This document shows, piece by piece, positions 42,195-44,095 of a stretch of 44,095 nucleotides of DNA; position 1 is the stretch's first letter; each line of letters starts with the position of its first letter. The DNA is from Deltaproteobacteria bacterium (GTDB lineage: Bacteria; Desulfobacterota; Syntrophia; Syntrophales; UBA8958). The DNA is taken from positions 1-44,095 of the forward strand of contig JAPLJZ010000226.1 in assembly GCA_026388335.1 (NCBI GenBank), written 5' to 3'. The translations under genes and the position numbers were made by a program. Under the pieces are notes generated by a model. The model worked only from the letters and a program-made list of their open reading frames with translations, searched no databases and was not told the DNA's origin.

Positions 42195-42889
42195 ACACGG
42201 ACCGTCATGAGCTCTTCAAGGGTCCATGCGTGGTTACTTAAACCAACTGCCATGGCAGGTGTATGTAATAGGTCAGAATGATTGCTAATTTTGCATAGGG
42301 TGCCATGAGGACGCACGAAATTATAGAAAGCTGCCACAAATCCCAGCTTTGCCTTGAGCCACCGAAAGGACTTGGCAAAAGTGAGGGCTTTGCGTTTCAG
42401 ATGCGAATCCATTTGCCGAAGAATACCATTATGTCGCTCAACAAAAGAAGTGTTGATTTTCGAGCTGGGGGAGTTCATCATCCGTTCATCGATCCTTTGC
42501 ACATTTCCGAATACAATACGTTTTTCCACTTTTACAACACGCCCGCCTTCCCGAGTTTTGTGGACAGTGACATAATCGAGATCATCTGCCGGCACGCTGT
42601 AAGGCAGCCGAGGTCGCCCCTGTTTACCCGTATGCTCTGGTACAATCACTTTACCAAATTCCTTCTCCAGTGCCGACGCATAGGTAGGCAATTCATCCGA
42701 TGCAAAAAGTGGCTTGCTTTTTTCACCAATAACGTGTGCCACTTGACTAACAAATTGCTTACAGCTTTCCTCTTTTCTATCGCCCACAAAAAATGTCATC
42801 AACAGTCTGGTTTTTGCGTCAACGGCGGTCCATACCCAGACTTGGCCTCCTTCGCCGGTTTCACAACTTTTTTTTCCACGAAGGACCAT
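42185..42889 (-). CDS. insB: IS1-family transposase, InsB part (DDE domain)
   Basis: This open frame carries the catalytic part: WVWTAVDAKTRLL, the Asp of FASDELPTYASAL, and Glu in SFVERHNGILRQ, followed by VRPHG. The frame opens upstream at an ATG at 42889, but that region overlaps insA, and the natural product is an InsAB fusion of about 359 residues formed by a -1 shift at the A8 run 42868-42875. The first catalytic Asp would then come from MDELW in insA, as in IS1. No internal stop, so probably active. Confidence 0.85.
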   Translation of the reverse strand: MVLRGKKSCETGEGGQVWVWTAVDAKTRLLMTFFVGDRKEESCKQFVSQVAHVIGEKSKPLFASDELPTYASALEKEFGKVIVPEHTGKQGRPRLPYSVPADDLDYVTVHKTREGGRVVKVEKRIVFGNVQRIDERMMNSPSSKINTSFVERHNGILRQMDSHLKRKALTFAKSFRWLKAKLGFVAAFYNFVRPHGTLCKISNHSDLLHTPAMAVGLSNHAWTLEELMTVRVTQ

Positions 42890-43263
42890 AACTCATCCAT
42901 CTGCGCTTCCGTCAGTTGTAAATCCACTAAAAGCTTCTCCATGACTTTAGCACAATACTCTCCAGCTTTGAGGATCACATGATTTACCGCATCTTTGGAA
43001 AGTCCCAATATCCGAGCGGTAGCACGAACCCCGGTTCCTTCCGATGTACAGCGAAGAATCGCCACGATGGTTTCAGGTCCATATTTAGTTTGAAAGAACG
43101 GGGTACATTTCGTCTCAGAAAACCGACTCTTACAAGTGCAACAATACAACATTCTCCGATTATTCTTGCCGTAAATGAATCCAACATTCAAGTTGCCTTT
43201 CCCTCGAATACCGTGATCGGCACACTGCTCATTGGGACAATAATAGTGGCGAACATCTTCCAT
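42799..43263 (-). CDS. insA: IS1-family InsA (DNA-binding part of transposase)
   Basis: This 154-residue frame starts MEDVRHYYCPNEQC. It has a zinc-binding region (CPNEQC; YCCTCKSRFSETK) and a helix-turn-helix (GTGVRATARILGLSKDAV), as in InsA, which binds the ends and represses transposition. AAGGAGGACT precedes the ATG. The last codons lie past the A8 slippage site; a -1 shift there joins it to insB. Confidence 0.87.
   Translation of the reverse strand: MEDVRHYYCPNEQCADHGIRGKGNLNVGFIYGKNNRRMLYCCTCKSRFSETKCTPFFQTKYGPETIVAILRCTSEGTGVRATARILGLSKDAVNHVILKAGEYCAKVMEKLLVDLQLTEAQMDELWSFVEKKVVKPAKEAKSGYGPPLTQKPDC
42868..42875 (-). promoter_or_regulatory. Programmed -1 frameshift site of insAB
   Basis: Eight A residues on the minus strand within the insA/insB overlap. 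Reading GAA-AAA-AAA in insA and slipping one base back enters the insB frame at AGT-TGT. The total frame length (1079 bases plus one) is then divisible by three. Confidence 0.7.
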
Positions 43264-43325
43264 AATCAGTCCTCCTTGAATCGAAAGTTAGATTTTGGAA
43301 GAGATGATCGCATAAAACCAGATTA

Positions 43326-43350
43326 AATGCAATGATTATATGACACCACC
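43326..43350 (+). repeat. Right terminal inverted repeat of the IS1-family element
   Basis: Reverse complement reads GGTGGTGTCATATAATCATT and five further bases, matching 42170-42194 with two differences. Confidence 0.88.
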
Positions 43351-43912
43351 TTTTTACTCAGTACCAAAAGAAATCTGCTACACAAACGCATCTGCCGCAA
43401 ATATAGACTTCAATAAACCAATGGATGATCTTTCGGTATAGTCAAGATAGGAACATAAAGTTCAGCGCGACATGCAGAGCGATTCCAAATGGAAGGTATT
43501 GGCATTATACTAACCTGTCACAAATAGGACCTTAATCATCAGAAAATTAAAGAAGCTTTTCTGACAATTAAGGTGTAAAAGGGAGCCGATCTGAAAAAGA
43601 TTAGAATCTAATCACAACTAACTATTCGATATTATTTAGCTAAAATCGACATCCTTGTTCATGGCTGCTATAGAGACTTATGTAATTTTATCAATGACAT
43701 ATCCCGTGTTGCTCTGGGAAAACATATTCGCCCAAGGCAGCTAATTTTTGCTGTAAGTTATGACCTCCCGTACGGTCATGGTGGCATAAAATATTAGTTG
43801 ATAACACGGCAGCATTCCGTATTACGAAACGATTATTGGGATTTCCATTGACCGTCTTCAGCGGAATGGGATAAGGCTATTCCATCACATGACTTTTTGA
43901 AGGTAGCTTTTC
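43351..43912. other. 562 bases without a recognisable gene
   Basis: All six frames are broken by stops, and I see no RNA gene, terminator or convincing promoter. It does not continue the gene cut at 42169. The composition is AT-rich. A short palindrome CCGTACGG lies near 43772 inside a TGACC/GGTCA pair. It may be a decayed remnant next to the IS. Confidence 0.6.
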
Positions 43913-44095
43913 ATGGCCGGCATCTTAAGAGCGTCATGGAGTCACGTCCGGCGCTTCATAAAACCACCCCTCTTGCTTGCCGGGCTTCTGGTCCTGGGAG
44001 GGTTGATTTATGCCACATGGGCGCTTGACAGGTATGTAAGCCAAAAGTCCCCTGACCTCATTGCTCATGTTCAACAAAGATATGGTCTGCCATGC
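43913..44095 (+). CDS. N-terminal part of a membrane-anchored protein, cut by the window end
   Basis: ATG 43913 follows GAAGG at about 8 bases and opens a frame of 61 codons to the window end without a stop. It begins with basic residues (MAGILRASWSHVRRFIK), then a transmembrane segment (about 19-36: LLLAGLLVLGGLIYATWA), then a soluble part starting LDRYVSQKS. The layout is a type II membrane anchor or uncleaved signal. Too little is present to name a family. Confidence 0.65.
   Translation, partial: MAGILRASWSHVRRFIKPPLLLAGLLVLGGLIYATWALDRYVSQKSPDLIAHVQQRYGLPC

Larger units (their letters stand above)
42170..43350 (-). mobile_element. IS1-family insertion sequence, complete
   Basis: This 1181-bp element is bounded by 25-bp terminal inverted repeats that differ at two positions and start GGTG, as in IS1. 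It carries insA and insB in overlapping frames with an A8 slippage site, the IS1 arrangement. It is longer than IS1 itself (768 bp). No exact 8-9 bp target duplication is visible; only a shared T5 stretch abuts both ends. Confidence 0.88.

Noticed and set aside
42161-43359. Target site duplication around the IS1-family element
   Set aside because: The flanks share only a run of five T, which is expected by chance; no 8-9 bp match is present.

Overview
The window reads as one contiguous piece of chromosome from a motile Gram-negative bacterium, most likely a Desulfobacterota (former Deltaproteobacteria, Syntrophia- or Geobacter-like). The reasons are the outer-membrane flagellar rings (FlgH lipoprotein, FlgI), a flagellar gene order close to that of this group, mixed sigma-54 and sigma-28 promoters on flagellar genes, CsrA with FliW, and the run dprA-topA-trmFO. 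This assignment is inference from gene content; no 16S gene is present.

Layout. Positions 1-300 hold three tRNA genes (Arg-TCG, His-GTG, Arg-TCT, minus strand) behind a strong promoter. Positions 362-2011 encode a secreted repeat protein. Positions 2194-7148 are a housekeeping run, dprA-topA-trmFO. A perfect 26-bp palindrome covers the end of trmFO. Positions 7191-9786 (minus) carry a lytic transglycosylase with a sigma-54-like promoter, and an HD-GYP response regulator behind a small unknown gene with a sigma-28-like promoter. Both look like parts of the flagellar regulon lying outside the main cluster.

Positions 9875-23747 (plus) form a glycosylation island. It has a TPR gene, two paralogous GT2-TPR glycosyltransferases at its two sides, a TPR-sulfotransferase-GT2 fusion, a CDP-glucose-derived 6-deoxysugar cassette (RfbF, RfbG, RmlC-like epimerase, TylC3-like C-methyltransferase), a DegT-family aminotransferase, a radical SAM protein and a CmcI-like methyltransferase. 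It lies directly upstream of flagellin, so flagellin glycosylation is the natural hypothesis, with surface polysaccharide as the alternative.

Positions 23748-41613 are the flagellar cluster. On the plus strand are fliC, fliD, fliS, a fliT-like gene and flaG. On the minus strand, read from right to left, are a small coiled-coil gene, a DUF2802-type gene, a fliK-like gene, an flhB C-terminal-like gene, then flgF-flgG-flgA-flgH-flgI-flgJ, flgM, and flgN-flgK-flgL-csrA-fliW. I find five sigma-54-type and four sigma-28-type promoters. The fliC leader carries both types plus three AAGGA motifs, one in a hairpin loop, which fits CsrA control relieved by FliW.

Positions 42170-43350 are an IS1-family element (25-bp terminal inverted repeats, insA/insB joined by a -1 frameshift at an A8 run) that truncates a gene resembling a degenerate kinase ATPase domain. 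After it come about 560 bases with no recognisable gene, then the start of a membrane-anchored protein cut by the window end.
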